Source: Oegoconia quadripuncta (taxonomy: Eukaryota > Arthropoda > Insecta > Lepidoptera > Autostichidae). From it: a DNA stretch of 64,000 bases. The notes under the pieces are model-generated. The model was not told where the DNA came from, did no database searches, and was given only the letters and a program-made list of their open reading frames with translations. The DNA lies in contig OX438742.1 in NCBI GenBank assembly GCA_949316235.1, forward strand, positions 8,898,815-8,962,814, given 5' to 3'. The position numbers and the translations under genes are program-made. Positions 12,917 through 27,900 of the stretch are shown here, in pieces (within the stretch, counting starts at the first letter, position 1; every line of letters starts with the position of its first letter).

Positions 12917-15900
12917 ACGCACACGCACACGCACACGCACACGCACACGCACACGCACACGCACACGCACACGCTCACGCTCACGCGCACGCGCACGCGC
13001 ACACGCAAGCACACGCACACGCGCACACGCAAGCACACGCACACGCACACGCACACGCACACGCACACGCACACGCACACGCACACGCACACGCACACGC
13101 TCACGCACACGCACACGAACACGCACAGACACACACACACTTGCTTTAGTCCACTATCCACATGCCTCAACATATTTGTATACTTTAAGCAGCATACTGC
13201 ATCACTTACATAATGTATTCTCAGTGTTCTTGTTGTAATGTCTAATATTAAGGGAGTGAGAGCCTGGAGATCTGTAGCACAGGTTTCGAACCTATTTCAG
13301 ACTCCAGTCTCTCACAAAGGAATTTGTTTTTGTATTTACCTAACATTACTATTTCATCAATGTACCTATTTCTTTGTGGTGAGATAATAAATATTTATTA
13401 TTATTATTATTAGCTAAACTTTGTGTGTATTATCGGATAGCATTAAGTTAAGGCAGCGTTAATTTTTAAAAGTAACCGCTTTATAAAAGTTTCAGCGAAA
13501 TATCTCTATCAAATGATTATGGGAAGCACATGAAAAGAGCTCTGTTCAAATTTTTTAATGTGATTTAGCCCAGAATTTAAATAAATATTTCATGTGATAC
13601 CTTGAAATAATATTTCATTTTCCAAATAAAAAACAAATTTAGATATAGCTTTGAAAATCGCAGGAATTGGTACATATGATTAACGAAGAAAAAAAACTCC
13701 AATTTCGTAGGTAAAAACCCAATATTATGGTTTCATGTACTTGTAGGTCTTGCCCCCGAGTGTATTGCAATAGTAAACTATTTAGTATAATTTCGGTACC
13801 AAGTCAATTTTAGTCATCGGTCTTCGGATTCTCCCATTAAACGTTGATATCACTTTCAATTTATTGCCTAACAGGAAATTTATTTTAAACAATATCGTTT
13901 TAACGACTAGTCATTAAAACTTGGGAGTACGCATCGCAAATCTGGTGCGTTAAGGAGAGGTTTATCCGTTATGTTATCGAAATTAGTGCCATTATGCATG
14001 GCAATTATTTAATCCTTTGCCAAAAATCAAAATCTCCTTAATTGCTCTCGAAAATCACTGTAAGATAAGCGACAACATCTTTCAGTTAAAAATATCAATA
14101 TGATCAAATCACTTTGTCCTGAACTTTTATCACAACTATATTTTAAAATATTTACCTGGCTATACTGATGAAGCCGCAGGAGGCCGTGGCGTGAAGCGAT
14201 GTCCAACCCTCGTTGTCTCCACGGTTCACATCAGCACCGTGGGCGACAAGGAACTCCACCATGTCCAGATTATCGTCGATGCAAGCCTGGAACCAATGTG
14301 GTGAGGGTTCAGAAATCATCGGCAAAACATCGTCATTACGATTGACAAAGCAAGTGAATAAAACCGCCCAAGAGCGAGTCAGGCTCTCACAATTGCACAG
14401 AGATTTGAAAATTAATCCATCCGGGTTTTTTATTGGCCCAAATTCATATTTTGGGCGGTAATCGCCAGAACGCTAAAAAATAATGTCAACTAAGTCAGAT
14501 TTAAATACATATTGGTATATTTAGTATTAATATTTACTTTAGGATCATAGCAATTCTTTTGACAAACTGATAGACAAACAAAACTGGTATTTCTTTCAAA
14601 TCAAATAAAATTATATATTTCGTAGGTTATTAAATAACACAGTCAATCGTGACATACAATTACCGCGCATTCAGAAGACTCGTCAAAGAAAAACGAGCAA
14701 CACAAATAAATATTTTTAGAATTTGTGATTCGAAAATATATATAACCTATGGAAAAATAAATAATAATTACTACTGAATTTCGCCGAGCGGTTCATAGCT
14801 ATGCTTATCATTTAAATAGTCTTAAATATTATAATAGCTTTTTGCACATTCTTGCCGTATTAACACATTCACGGGCACTGAACCAATAGATGTTTATTGT
14901 TATTACATCCATAGGCGTTCACTATCCGTCAACGTGTTAAGATAATTTTAAATTTACCTAAAGGAAAATTTTGAATGTAACAGGAGCCTTATTATAAAAG
15001 CTTATAACGTTAAATGACTTAGTGACTTTGTGTAAACGACTGACCTGAACAGCGGGTATATTTTTACAACTAGTATTTACACTGGGTATATTATACATGT
15101 CAGTACTTTTTCTAAACAATTGTAAGTAAAGAAATACCCATAGGTATACCCGCGAGTGGATATAACCCAAAACTCCGCTTCAACAACGAAACAGGATACT
15201 TGGATCGTGTACACCACAACAAGTAAATCAAGTAAAGTGTTTTCGACATATTTGTAGATATACAAACAACAAACATAAAATATATTGTATAGGGCTAGGT
15301 TTTATCATCATCATATATCATCATCTATATTTAAATGTCATACATTCACACAAACCCACACTCCCACACACCCCCACACATACCCACATTCACACCCATA
15401 TACCAACAAACACCCACATCCCAACACACCCACACCCCAACACACATCGCATCCCAATACGCACGCATATGGTGAACGCTTAGCTATAATCTAAGTATAC
15501 TATTAGTTGTTATTGAGAAATTGCTTCTTTAATATGCAGCCATGAGCCAGGATGTCTTCATTATAACTTTTGTTTCGTTTGTTTTCTTCACCCTTAACAG
15601 CAGGGTCGCAGGGTCTAAAATACAGGTCAAAAATTTTACCCCGTTTAGACACTGGAACCACCATGCGCTTTCTTGATACCTTGTATCAAATACATTTCAT
15701 AAATTGTAAATTTTGCAATACTTTATTCGTGCAAAATAAAAATGTATTGTATTTTTGTTTGATAAAGTTTTGACGGCTTCCGTAGCACAATGTAAGCAAC
15801 GTAAGGTTTACAAAACAGAAGTCGTGTTAGATTAGGGGTTCTCATATTCACTTAACATCACATAATTGAGGTCCACCGCAAACCGCCGTACATAAAAAAG

Positions 15901-18900
15901 TATTGAAAAAAACATTTCAATCACAATGGCTAGCGCAAATTTACAAAAATAACACATATTAAGCAAGAAATTCACAAAATTCTAATTTCTTGAATCTTAA
16001 ATGTAATTATCGCATGAACATACAGATGACCTGTGCTCATCATAAATACCCATCCAAAGAGTAAAAACGTTCGATTTCTCCATTATAGTCCCGAGACGGA
16101 GGCGACTCTGGGACCGTTAGCGGAACGGTCATTACGAGACCATTAAGTCACGAATTTTAAATCCATTCCTCGTTGTGGCACGCAAAGGCTCAATATGCAT
16201 TGCTCTTCAAGTCAGGGTTTCCCCAAATAGCTACGACAGGGCGAATGAGACTCTAACCCAAAAAAAAACTGTTCTCGGTAAACGAACTTCCACATTAGGT
16301 TTCACTTTGCATCATCATCGTACATACACGTTCATCATTCAAGTTCATTGCATCCAGCGATTTCCTACCATCTTTATCAGGTCCTCCCGTCGCTTTGCAT
16401 CAGTGCTCATTATTATCATTAAGAGCCCATAGTGCCCACTGCTGGGCAAAGGCCTCCCTCATCTGTTTCCAGTCGTTTTTGTTCTTGGCGAGCACAAATC
16501 ATCCCTTGGCGAGCTCATATCATAACAATATGTCAAGCCGCATGTCGCAACGATATATACACGTTATACAGTAAGTTAACCGCCCCCGAGGCTCCATTTA
16601 AACAGCAAAAGGTTTACAAAACAGAGGACATGGTTTTGATTCCCAGCAAGGTACAAGTATACAAGGCAGATTTTTTAAATGGCCAGAACTACGATCATCT
16701 TACATCAATAGCAATGTTGAGATCCGGCTATTTGAAATGAGAAAGCGAACCCCCAAATAAGCATGGAGTGACTTTCCACTTAACATCGGGTTTGATTGAG
16801 ACGAAGCGCTCACCCGTTTGCATAAAAAAGTGCATAAGTAGGGCCAATATTGCTGGCCAAACGTGTTTCATTTTCATTCACGCTATTTCGCTTGTGTACG
16901 CAAAACAAGACAACATATCTCACTTATTTTTAACTGATGTTAAAAAGGAGGAGGACCTCAATTCTATAACTTGAAATCAGGTGTGATTAAGATCGAAACT
17001 AGCTATCGCTGACGCTGACGGAAGACGCTTCGATTTGACAGACTTTATATAGAAAAACTAAAACGCGACCATGACGAAAAACCTCAATTTTAATTAACAA
17101 GCAGCATGTGTTCCGGTTGTCAGAGATAAGATAGCCAGTCCCCCAAATGTATTGGGGTTTCCGGGCAGTACGCTTCGACCTCATCTTCAATTAACATCAG
17201 ATGTGATTGAGGTCAAGTACGAAAAAAAAAACTACACTACAATTCAACAACACCTCATCATTATCAGTTCAGTAGTGTGATCGCTACGACGGATCTACAC
17301 CCACGTTCACACGTATAGACTGTAAAAAATATACCACTACTATTTCGGCTCAACGGCGTCGGATAAAAATGATTGGAATTCGCCAGTATTTGCCAGTCAC
17401 AGACCTTGCCAGTCCACTTCAACTTCATCCGCAGGGCCGATTGCCAACGCGAGCGTAAAGAATAACAGTACAAAAAAATGTAAATTACCATTCGCAAAGA
17501 TTACAAGCACTTAGGATACACATCAAATTGAGAATTCGCCTGGCTGTTTCAGCGAGCACATTAGTTGTAGAATCAATGGCGCAGATACACAGATAAAGTA
17601 AAATTGTTTTATATAAATTTAAGAAAAAACACGCATATATAACGAAACAGAGGAGATTTTCAGCTGCTTTCATACGCTTATGCATTTATACATACACATA
17701 TAACGTCACGACCTTTATCCCAAATGGGGTGGTCAGAGATATCCCAAACAATAGTGTTTGGGTATTCCAAACATTAGTGTTAGGTGTTCCAAACAATTAA
17801 ATAGTTTAATGATTGAAACAATAACCACAGTTCACCTTATGAAATATACAGAAATGCACACGTGACAGAGGGTGAGACTTTTAAACGTGCAAAACTATAG
17901 ATGTTTTTGGTGGAAAGTCTCTTAGTCGCCTTTTACGACACCCACGGGAAGAGACGGGTTGGTTCTATTCTATTTGAGTGCCGAGACCACACAGCACTAA
18001 ACATTGTAAACATGGTTATAAATAGAATATTGATACAAACTTACTACTCGTACATTCCTCCACTTGTACTTGAAGTACTGGTGGTGCAATCGCTATTCGT
18101 TTTCGATTAGCGAAGTTAAGCAATGACGGGCGCGGTCAGTCCTCAGATGGGTAATACGAGTGTTCCGTGCTTCGGAGGCCCAAAAAGTAGGCCCATGTTG
18201 TTTTCAATTGAAGGTAGTCGTTAAGCAAGTATATGACTTATTGGGGCGGTTATCTGACACAAATCCACCCATTCACACTGAGCCCGCGTGTTTGATTATG
18301 GCCCATACCCTCTCCCAGTGAGTAGAGGCTGTACCCAAAGTGGAGACGTGTATTGATGATGATACAGTCCTCCATCAAATATTCTGGAAGGATGTATAGC
18401 TTCACCGGCAGCAAATCTATATGAATAGGTAATAATTAGTAATACTGAAGAGTCTGAACCGTCCGTACCTATTTTATTATATTTTGTGTATTATATTTAA
18501 ATTAATTACAAGACAACTGCTTAGTAAAATACAAGCTATTTCTTTATCCTTTTGATCAATTGTGTTGCTCAGAGATTAGATCGCGTGGTTCCCGCCAGAG
18601 AAGAATCTCTTCCCGTGGGCGTCATTGCTCGGGGGTCCTAGAAAAATATAATTCGATTCGATAATATCGATAAGATAAACGAATCGAATTCGATCAAACT
18701 ATCGCCCGATTAAAAATCACAATTGCGCGCTGGCTCGCAATAGCAGTCATTTTCGATCGGTTCTTCAAATGCGTGCACATCCATATAACTCCATACTGAA
18801 TGCCAGAACGATAAAACTATCGTCCAACTATCGGTCGCCTAATAATAATAAATAAATATCCTTGAACATATACACTCACACTCATAATATATTTGAAAAC

Positions 18901-21900
18901 AGCAACCCTTGCTCGTTCATCCCTTGGGGTCCGCTTTGTGAATGAGCAGTAAATTTTAATTTAATTTAAGCGTAATTTGTGACGTTTTCAAGTAATAATT
19001 CTATCCTCGAAATAAAATATAAAAAAAAAAAATTAGTTTCACACTAAGCAACTAGGCTTGTATTATGGATATACTACACTTTTTTTAATAATAAATACAT
19101 ATATAAATAAAAAACATCCATAACTCGGGTACACAATAACCGTATTGATCATACACAAATATATGCGCCTAGCGGGATTCGAACCCGCGACCTTTTGGTA
19201 TGGCAGGCAGTAAAAATTACAAGTGCGCGCTGGCTCTAAGATTTGCCACAATTGAAGCAAAAACTATAGGGTTACCTTTAGGGTGCACGAGCGGAATGAT
19301 AGCACTAGTGCATAACAAATGCAATAGCCTTTGCTTACTATTACGTGTTCTGTGCATTACATAGAGTTAAGCAGTACAACAAATGCACGAGCGTCGGTAC
19401 GGAACCACAGGGTCAATGCCACGGGCGCCCGCGCGTGGCGGACGCGGCGCTCCATGCATTTGCGGTCTATCATAGTAACAACCTTAACGTACGTCTGTTT
19501 GTTTGTAAACACTGTATTGTACAACAAAATAACTATAAACTGTATTCTATAAATGCACAAGTTGGTAAAAGGGATGGATTTTAATATTCCTATTTTGTAA
19601 ATTTCTCATCTTTCCTTTTAACCGACTCCCAAAAAAGAAGAGGTTATGTTCGACTGCAAGTATTTTTGTTTGTATGTTCACAGATGTTTTCGTCATTTGT
19701 TTGATTGGGTTTCTTACCATGGTGGTGTCATATAAATTTGTTTAAGATTTACAGAGGAACATCACTGAAGTTGTCGTTTTGACAATTTTTGTCCTCCCTC
19801 TCCCAATCGCTAACGCATTCACGCTGACATTAAAACTATTAGCGAGCTAGTAAATAAAAGCCTTAAACATTCTATTCTTTCCATTTGTTCTATTTGGTGA
19901 ATACAAGAAAACGAACACGTTTTTACGGTTAGATTCCCAGCGGGATACATATTTAATATTTGTATAACCACCGATATATCTTATAATATTCACAACTGAC
20001 AGGTTTACTTCACGGATTCAGTCACACATGATGTAAAATGAAGATAAAACCGAAGGTGGATGCGCGTATATCCTTATACTTATTTGAGTGGCTAACGAAA
20101 TACAACAATGCTATTAACATTGCCACCAAAAACTGACCTATTAAACAGTAGCCCATTGGGAATCACAAATGTAACGTTTTGTGTGCCACATATTTATGTG
20201 AATTCATTTAACCATGGAGGCGGTTACATATCATTAATTCGCTATTAAAGTATATTAAAAAAATTGATCGTACTTCTTTTGTTAGGTATAAAAATTTATT
20301 TTATTTGGGAGACACTAACGAGCAAAGTTACGTGTTTGTGCTAGTATTGCTTTGCCTCCCGTCATACTTTACGCTGGTATCACTTCTCAGTAACGCTTCG
20401 CAGATCATTCATATTGAGAAAAAATGCGATATCTTTAGGCCAATTAAAACATTATAAATCTTTCGAAAACGGAGTTTTCGAATTGATTTCTTTATATTAT
20501 AAGTACATAATAACTAGCGATCTGCCCCGGTTGCGCACAGGTTCGGTTACTTTCTATAAATATAATAAGCATGTATTGTACATATAAACTTTCCGGCAGA
20601 AATTCTCTACGTGATAATGAAAAATCAAAATATTATGTATATATCTTGTGTGGTTTAGAAGAAGTAGGCCGAGAAACAGAGACAGACAGATACTTTGTTT
20701 TATATTAATTAGTAATAAATGCGATGGTAAAGCCTCCGCAGACAGATGAGATATGCGACCTTGCGATATCTGTTTTCCTTACATTTTCAATGGGACACAA
20801 TATCGCTGCTGTGAGCAAGAACTCGTGAGTTGTTGTTTCGGTACTTCTTAGACTAAAGCCCGTATTTTAGAATAGTTAGAAAGAGATGCCGCTATACAAA
20901 TTACATAAAGCTGTCCCTTTTTAGCTGTCCTCAAGCGGAGATCTGTGCTTGAGTAACATTCTAAATGTACTATGAACAGACACCGCAAGATAACATTGCA
21001 GACCGACCGGCCGGTATATGCAATACCTGTCTGCGGGAGGCTTGTCATAAAAACAAAGTTTCTTGGGCCAAAAACATATAGAATACTACAAAACAGTTTA
21101 GTTTAAAAAAATGGGTAAATAAATATAAAATAATTAATGTTACCTCTGCCTCCCAAACTAGGTTATGTCTGCATGTCAGACAGACGTCTTAGTTTTAGAA
21201 TAATTTATTTTGTACTATTTCCATTGCCATTGCAGGTTTCCCCATTGGCACAATTACAGGATAGTTGTAAATTGAACACTAATGATGAGCATATGCAATG
21301 CATGTTGCACTATCCGGTTCATTTCATAAATAAAAAGTAAAAATTTACTAAGAGCAAGAGTCACTAGTAGCCATGTTTCGTACCTGTCTTTGCCAATATA
21401 TTATTGACCAAACTTTAATTGAATAATAATTAAGGTAGGTTTAATAAAACACCATAATCATATTCACTGCTGGACGTAGACCTTCCACAATGCGCGCCAC
21501 CACACTCTGTTCTCCGCTGTCCTTATTTTATTTTATTCAGGACAACTAACAGCTACACAATACAATTATATTTTATTATCTTATATGTAGACAATGGAGG
21601 TCATTGTGTAACCAACTCCGTTATCCACGACAATTTTGCACTTGCCACTTTTTTCAGAATCGATCCACCTAGTGGAATAGAAGCAGCAGTTTTCTGTAAA
21701 AGCGGAAAGTCCGTTATACGTCCATAACCATCCTGCCTCAAATACATAAAGTTTCATTACAATCTGTACATTATTAATGTAATGCCTTAAAGGCAGCAGA
21801 CATAGTCTGGTAATACGACTGACTGCCATTATTTCCAATACGTTAAACAGCTATAAATATTAATGTGTAAACCATCCTTGCACGCATTGTACAGACATCG

Positions 21901-24900
21901 ATCAATAGCAGTATAAATAGGTATCTTCAAATGACAAGTCTATTGTCTCGTAAGTAGTATCATAGTGCTACAAAAGCTATATTGAGCATACAACGACGGT
22001 TATACTTATTTAATGGCACGCGACGCTGCGCAAAGCAAGTTTTCATAAAGATTGCTAGTGGTCCCCTGTCTGCCAGTCTTCAATACGACACTGTATACAA
22101 GAAGTTTATAATCACACCTGACATTAAGTGATAATGAGGCCTAGGGTGGAAGCGCCCTCACCTGGAATCGTCAACTTATTTGGGAGACTGGTTACCTTAT
22201 CTCTAACAGTCGGAATATAACAATGCTATCAACGTTGCTCCTTATTATAAAGTTAATCTCACAAACAAAAGCTCAAATAATAGAACTGGCTAGCACATCA
22301 TACTTCGGTATCACAGAGGCCCAGTTACTGGAAGACTTATGTTTACATAAAAGCCATTCCTTATATTTTCTATTAAAGGTGCAAAACGAGTTGGTTTGTT
22401 TGATTGGTGTAGGTAAGTTATTCCAGCACTTGGACGCCGCGTGCCGAAAACTACCTCTGAACCCAAATATGAGACAGATGGTTAAGTATAACGGACTATA
22501 TGCTTTTACAGGCGCACGGTAACAACGGACCGTAAAGGGAGTTGGATGGAATAGTCCCTCCGGTGGACCGATCATCCGTCTAACGCCCGCAGACGTCCCA
22601 CCTTCAATAGTAAACTAAATAATTACAACATGGATAATTTAATAGCAATCGGTTTACTCGTAATACACCTACCAATTTGTAAAACATAAAACAGCATTCA
22701 AGTTTATTTAGCTTCTTTACGAACTGGTATTCAAGCTTCAGTTAGGCACATCATAAATTGCGGCTAAAATTTTATAGCTATTGTCACAGTTGAAGTTATA
22801 TAGCATTCCATCCCATAATGAATTATGTCTATAGCTTCTATCATATTGTCAATAGCAATTGGTTAAGTAAGATGTTGATTACTGATTTGACTTCCGTCCG
22901 ATCTTTTCCTGTGTAAATAACCTATTTAGTATCTTTAGGAAGGTGCAGTTCATATTTACAATGAAAATCATTGAGGAGGTCAATTCATATTTAATTCACA
23001 TTTATATCATTATTAATTTACTGATATTTTACATAATTACGATACACTACATTATTCAACTGTATATACATTGTTAAATGTTATCAAAATCTTAGCGGCG
23101 TCTTGTCCTATGATCGTGACATTTTGTTGCAGCTGTTGAACCGAGAGGATTAACAGAAGTGTATGTTGTTCCTGATCCTGTCCCGCTGTCCGTTTACAGT
23201 TTACACTATACCTACATATCCACATGGCCAAACGTTTAGCCAGCCAGCGAAAATCCAACTACCGTTGTGCTCGGCATTAGGTAGGTACTAACACAATGAC
23301 GGCGATAGGACAAATAATTCATCGTATAGGCCTAGGCCGCGACATACCTGCGAATACACAAGGTTAGTAGTGAAGGGTGTTTTACATTATACTGGCCAAA
23401 AATTTTAATTAAAAAAAAAATCGACTCTTCACACAAAAGTAACCGATTGGCTGTAACTGATAGTAAGAGAAAGTAATAAACTTTGTTTCGAATAAACATA
23501 AATTTCCCATAGAAACGTCTTCTGGTCGCGATACCTAATAATCCCTTGGTATATAAACGACTTTGAAAAAATTAAAACTTTTGCAGACGGTGACTTCTCT
23601 CGCAAACAATAACCAAAATATATTAGTATATAAATTTAAGAATTGTTTGTCCCCGCTATGATACCTCCACAGCACGCTAAATTCTAAACCTTGTTTATGA
23701 TATATGCAGTTTTATGGGTCTCGCATGTTTTTAAAAAACTATTTAAATTTCAGACGTCATAAATTTAACGTAATTGGCCGAAAGACAATAATAATTTAAT
23801 TTTATTATTAATAAATAGGTTATTTAGACGTAAATACAGGCACCTACAATTGAACTAGTCTCATCAAAACCTTTCACCGTTAATTAGTATCGATATATTT
23901 GAAAATAATAAAAAACAGAAACTACAAAAATGGCGACTGACGGCGGTCATGTTTAAAGAAACCTTACAACCCATAACACTAATCTCATTTATTAAAATCC
24001 ATCAAGCCGTTCAGGTTACAGAGGGGCCATACACACGAAAAAGATTACCCCTCTTTTAACGGAGTCTGACAAAAACAAGTCGCCGTGATGCGCTCCGTTG
24101 TTGGCGCATTGAAACTGAAAGTAGGCTTTTTTTTTTTGGCAGGAACGTTTGCTGATAGTCGCGGGACTTTTTCAGCTTCACCGGGCGGGTGGGCGAGCGC
24201 GGGAGCGCTCTGATCGTCTCTTGCGTACTGTCTGTGTGCAACAGCACAACTGAAAGTAGGCGCAATTTTACGACAATTTATATAGGACACTCACTGTATC
24301 GCGACAATGACAGTGGCCATCATTTTGGCCATTCGCATTGTGTACTGTAACCATTATCTCCGGATGTCAGCCGACGGCGTCGGGTGACCGCGACGGTTCA
24401 CACAATTATGATAATTCGTTATGTCAGCCTGTTCCTACGTAGCCATTAGCTGTTGCTAACTACCACTTCTGTCCACATGTTTTATAAGAGACTCCGGTAT
24501 AAGTACCAATAAAGGAAGTTTTAAGTACACATACATAAATAATGTCATGACCTTTATCCCAAACGGGGTGGTCAGCGATATACCAAACATTCAAAGTTTA
24601 ATGCTTGAAACAACATCCACTGTTGACCTTTGGAATACAGAAATGCTCATGTGATAGGCGAGCCCATCGCCGTTGAAACATAAAATATATAGATGTTTTG
24701 GTGGATTCAGTGGTGAATAAAAACTTTTTCATAAGTTCATTTAGGCCGGAGTCGGGTGACCTCTGTGGTCCCTCGTAAGGATTATATTTATTAGGAACTT
24801 GACCTGAACGCTGCCGTGCCGTCGTGATTGCTGCATAATTTGCTTATGCGATCTCCGACTCCAGAGTAAGTGGAGTTATTTGTTGTTAAATGTGATAAGA

Positions 24901-27900
24901 TGGGTGTTAGCATCCACCATATTAAATTTATCATGACGTCATTCCTCTATGACACTCCCGGGACTTGTACGAATCCAACGTCATTTGTCCAAATTAGCCG
25001 AGGCGTTTAGGCTGTAGATGGAATGTATGTAATGTAGTGTGTTACGAGTACGTATAGACGCATTGAACACAATACTCTCCTTTTGGCGTCACAGTGGTCG
25101 GATAAAAGACTTGAGTCTCCGAATCTTCTTATTGGGACTCGGTAGAGAAATTACAGGACTCAGCTCAGCTACAGTTAGAATAGGATTCCATTGCTCTAAT
25201 TAATTATCATAGCTCGAGTCTTTTTTAATGCGCTCAAGTCCTCTGTTGCGGCCGCTTAAGTAGCTACTTCAACAATTTGGAAAGTGGGGGCACCGCCTCT
25301 TCTCACTGGGAGAGGGAAAGGGCCATAATACACCACGCGGGCCCCGGTGCGGATTGGTGGATGCGTCAGACGTGGCCACCTGACAGTCAGTGTCTTTAAG
25401 CCTGATTCCCAGAGCGACCTGTTGGAAGCGGCCGGCATACAGCGACTAACCATACACTATGTGATAATTATACAATAAAATAGAGGAATTATGCTATTGA
25501 TCAAGTGTTTCGAAAAATGGTATCTTTAAAATTTTCTCGATAGAAGAAAATAGATTTATACATGTAGGTATGCGATGGAGCAGGATGGAACCTATACTCT
25601 TAAAACATAGCATTTTTACGAGACATTGTCTATTTGCCTGGCCGGACACTAAAAAAAAGGAAATTCTCTAAAGGCATTTACGAAATTGTAAATAGCCGTT
25701 ACTATCGATGCAGGGCAAGATTACGGGAACGCAGATGATTAAAAACTGGAGGAACAGTCGCAGCCAGGCTATTTCTCAATAAAATCGCTTACAATCTTTA
25801 GTGAACAACGCAATGAACAAACTGCCACGGATTACAACCAATTTGATTCTTAGGTATTTGTAGTAAGAAATAAAACTAGAGCGTGATATGGGCGCGGTGC
25901 GCGTTTTTTTTATTAAATGGCTAATAGCGTGGCCCCAAAAAGCAGTTGAAATGTTTACGGACTAAATTCCTACGACACGAACGCGTCCTACCTAATTCTA
26001 CTCCACTTTAATGTACTCGTAAACATTATAGATTCTATATTCCCATGATCTCATTCATTATAAACAAGAATGACATGCGTTGATATTTGTAAAACAATTT
26101 GTAGTACAAAATGTGTTGACACTTTTGCGGTACTGTTCCGTGCAAGCTGTACAACTTTTCTAAAAGTTGAAACAGATGTCCAATACGTTCAGTTGGTTGA
26201 ACAGAAAGTTGAACAGGGAATAGAGGAAATTATGTTGTACAAAGTGGACTTATATAATTATGTGCTCTGGTTTTCTTTCGAACGTTCGAAACTGTTTGTT
26301 TCTGAAGCATTAACTCATGGAGCGCCTAAAACTGTAAGTGGGTCACTGAACAATACTTATACACTGCCGTAAAAAGATCAAAATAATGAAAATTTGTTAG
26401 ACAGATCAAACACCATTGTCATACGATTCTCGTCAAACATTTCTATCGTATTCTCATTCACAGAACTAAATCCACTCGTCTACCCATAATAAACAACTCA
26501 TTTGATATTCAACAACACCACGCCTAGTCGTATCTAAGTATTACGTCACGATAAATTAACACTAAAATTAAAAAACCGGGGTGCGTGCGGTGACGTAATT
26601 ACGCGCGCCGTCTCCGTTGTGACCTCGAAAAAAATCTCTCGTCCGACTCTAAAATTACTCGCGTTGCGCACTGTCACCCGGTAATAGATCTTCCCTGCTG
26701 TATAGTGGGTCGGTCAATGACAGCGAACATCTAGCATCTAGATCTAGACTGTGGTTAACTGATAATTTTGGTATGGTAAAATACGAATTACAAAATTATT
26801 AATTGAAACAGTGGCCATTAACACTTAACTAAGCGACGAAACAACCTGATAATTTTATAGATAATTTTCATATTAGTCTATTGCAAGGATGATGGGTTAT
26901 ATTAAGAATTGCTTTTATATATCGTAGAAACAAAGAATTACATGAGTTTTGCAAAATGTTTCAAAATGATACGCTGAGTGAATCTAGATATCGTATCGAT
27001 AATGTTTATCGACTAACGCACATTAACTACAATTCAGTTAACTAATAAGTACATTACATACCTAGCATAGTTTCTGTAAATACCGACCGATTACTACCCA
27101 CAGGAGATTAATCAAAAGGAATCGAGTCGAAAACACAACAGACTATTTCGAATCGAGAATGAAATCAAATATCAAATTATCGCTATTACCATCGCAGCTA
27201 ACCGAACGTCTAACAGGCAAACTACAAAAGTCATCGACCCAATTTCCCGGACCAGCGGACGAGATAGACGCGAACTATAAATACTATGATAAAACAATCC
27301 GAAGACGTATGGCGGAGACAAAACGCATCCGCGATCGCATGCTGCCAAAATAATAACTCAGTACAAACATACATAACTTGGAATGTGAGAGGGTGAAGTG
27401 CGCAATGGCAGTTTATAGATGGAGACGTCCGCCCGTGAAGGCGAAGTGAAAGATTATACAAAGTTATCAATTATTATCAAACACGGAATGAAATTATGTT
27501 AAAATGTCGCCTAACATAGTCAAGGAAAGGAAGTTATTAGGCGCTGTGTTGTGACCGCACATCCATACATACTTTTCAATAATTAATGAGATATACGAAT
27601 ATCTTAACCGGTTGACTTCAATGGCAAATATCTTAAAAATCTTATGTTATTCGGGACTCTGGCAATGAGCGTTCAGTATTCTAAAAGTAATCGTAATCTT
27701 ACCCACGAACTTTGACTATTGTATTAATTGTAATTGTACGTACTAAAATAACAAACTGTCAAAGTAGGGGATCCTAATTATATTGTCAAATCAATCGGTT
27801 CAGTAGTTTTTTTGTAATCATGGTAAACAGAAGAATAGCATTACATATTTAGACGATTGTGTAGTTCGTGCACAGAAAAATTCGAGTAGTCGAGAATGTT

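Larger units (their letters stand above)
9872..14155 (-). other. Mbs intron 2
   Basis: 4.3 kb. Contains a 5S-like SINE fragment (12440-12590), the large CA/CACACG microsatellite (12876-13140) and a (TTA)n tract (13388-13412) that looks like the tail of a non-LTR element (AATAAA immediately upstream). The rest is unremarkable AT-rich sequence. Confidence 0.7.

Noticed and set aside
12489..13238. 249-aa ORF and overlapping His/Thr-, Val/Cys- and Arg-rich ORFs on both strands
   Set aside because: They are generated by the CACACG microsatellite and the 5S-like SINE fragment before it; dipeptide-repeat content, open on both strands at once.
19175..19200. tRNA-gene-like box B (GGGATTCGAACCCGCGACC complement)
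   Set aside because: The surrounding sequence is a complete SINE family A body; no cloverleaf with acceptor pairing.
27159..27353. 64-aa charged plus-strand ORF (DEIDANYKYYDKTIRRRMAE)
   Set aside because: Composition is protein-like but no family is recognised, no splice sites or promoter context, and it is short; kept out for lack of evidence.
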